The notes under the pieces: model-generated
What the model was told of the DNA's origin: nothing
The model's database searches: none
What the model saw: the letters and a program-made list of their open reading frames with translations, nothing else
Origin: Planctomycetota bacterium
Lineage (GTDB): Bacteria; Planctomycetota; Planctomycetia; Pirellulales; UBA7805
Length of the DNA: 13,913 nt
Reading direction: 5' to 3'
Assembly: GCA_014237955.1 (NCBI GenBank)
Contig: JABABY010000033.1
Coordinates: 1 to 13,913, forward strand
Shown here: piece by piece, positions 13,775 through 13,913 of the stretch
How positions within the stretch are numbered: position 1 is the stretch's first letter
How the letters are laid out: each line of letters opens with the position of its first letter
Program-made: the position numbers and the translations under genes

Positions 13775-13793
13775 CCTTCCCTGTGTGGGAAGG
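13775..13793 (-). other. 7-bp hairpin in the 3' trailer of tRNA-Ala
   Basis: CCTTCCC (13775-13781) and GGGAAGG (13787-13793) form a perfect 7-bp stem with a 5-nt loop, 12 nt beyond the last base of tRNA-Ala in the direction of transcription. A TTTTT run lies between the tRNA and the stem, not after it. It may be a processing or termination signal for the tRNA precursor. Confidence 0.5.
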
Positions 13794-13805
13794 CGGAAAA
13801 AGAAG

Positions 13806-13878
13806 TGGAGGATAGCGGGCTCGAACCGCTGACCTTCTGGCTGCCAGCCAGACGCTCTCGCAGCTGAGCTAGTCCCCC
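13806..13878 (-). tRNA. tRNA-Ala (anticodon GGC)
   Basis: The minus strand folds into a 73-nt cloverleaf with a GCTC/GAGC D stem, anticodon stem TCTGG/CCAGA around loop CTGGCAG (anticodon GGC, reading GCC/GCU), and T arm AGCGG TTCGAGC CCGCT. The acceptor stem has the G3-U70 wobble pair that is the identity signal for alanyl-tRNA synthetase, and the discriminator is A. The last acceptor pair (7-66) is a C-A mismatch. CCA is not encoded (CTT follows). Confidence 0.95.
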
Positions 13879-13913
13879 GAAGAGGCCGTCCATCAAAGCG
13901 CAAGACCCCTGCG

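Larger units (their letters stand above)
13497..13805. other. 309-bp spacer between tRNA-Ala and the SPOR-like gene
   Basis: No gene is supported. It contains three inverted repeats: CTGCGG/CCGCAG (13564-13569 with 13575-13580, 5-nt loop), a bulged hairpin followed by a T-rich tract on the minus strand (13581-13610), and a 7-bp hairpin CCTTCCC/GGGAAGG (13775-13781 with 13787-13793) that lies just beyond the 3' end of tRNA-Ala. The promoter of the 13496 gene should lie in 13497-13560, but no convincing box pair was found. Confidence 0.6.

Noticed and set aside
13684..13903. Minus-strand open frames across the tRNA-Ala gene
   Set aside because: They run through the complete tRNA cloverleaf, so they are not coding.

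Overview
The window reads as chromosomal DNA from a planctomycete, most likely of the Pirellula/Rhodopirellula type. The evidence is a sigma-70 factor carrying several N-terminal helix-turn-helix modules, large secreted or membrane proteins of no recognised family, frequent non-ATG starts, moderate GC, and tRNA genes without an encoded CCA. The lineage is inferred from gene style; no 16S rRNA or other marker is present.

Layout. A tRNA-Thr(UGU) gene with a plausible promoter lies at the left edge (minus strand). It is followed by about 330 bp of non-coding DNA and a 565-codon sigma factor gene (590-2287, minus). A 633-bp divergent spacer (2288-2920) holds a possible very short gene and two mutually exclusive hairpins. 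Next come three plus-strand genes: a secreted 484-aa protein (2921-4375), a secreted 360-aa protein (4575-5657) and cutA (5681-6010). They converge on the classical translation/nucleotide block rpsB-tsf-pyrH-frr, all minus strand (6036-9251): ribosomal protein S2, elongation factor Ts, UMP kinase and ribosome recycling factor. Upstream of rpsB is a 439-bp non-coding region with hairpins and a perfect 16-bp tandem duplication.

The right third (9691-13496, minus) looks like one co-directional run. Reading in transcription order it has a predicted lipoprotein with two SPOR-like modules, an RdgB/HAM1 nucleotide-pool cleaning enzyme, a two-helix membrane protein overlapping rdgB by 4 nt, a doubtful 69-codon frame, and a single-pass membrane protein with a long Lys/Pro-rich linker. 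A tRNA-Ala(GGC) gene with the G3:U70 identity pair closes the window.

No mobile element, CRISPR array, rRNA or defence system is visible. The points most worth a second look are the sigma factor (three putative extra DNA-binding modules, a region 2-4 linker too short for a normal domain 3, and changed promoter-contact residues), the missing TDFV motif in EF-Ts, and the SPOR-like lipoprotein. No wholly new system is claimed.
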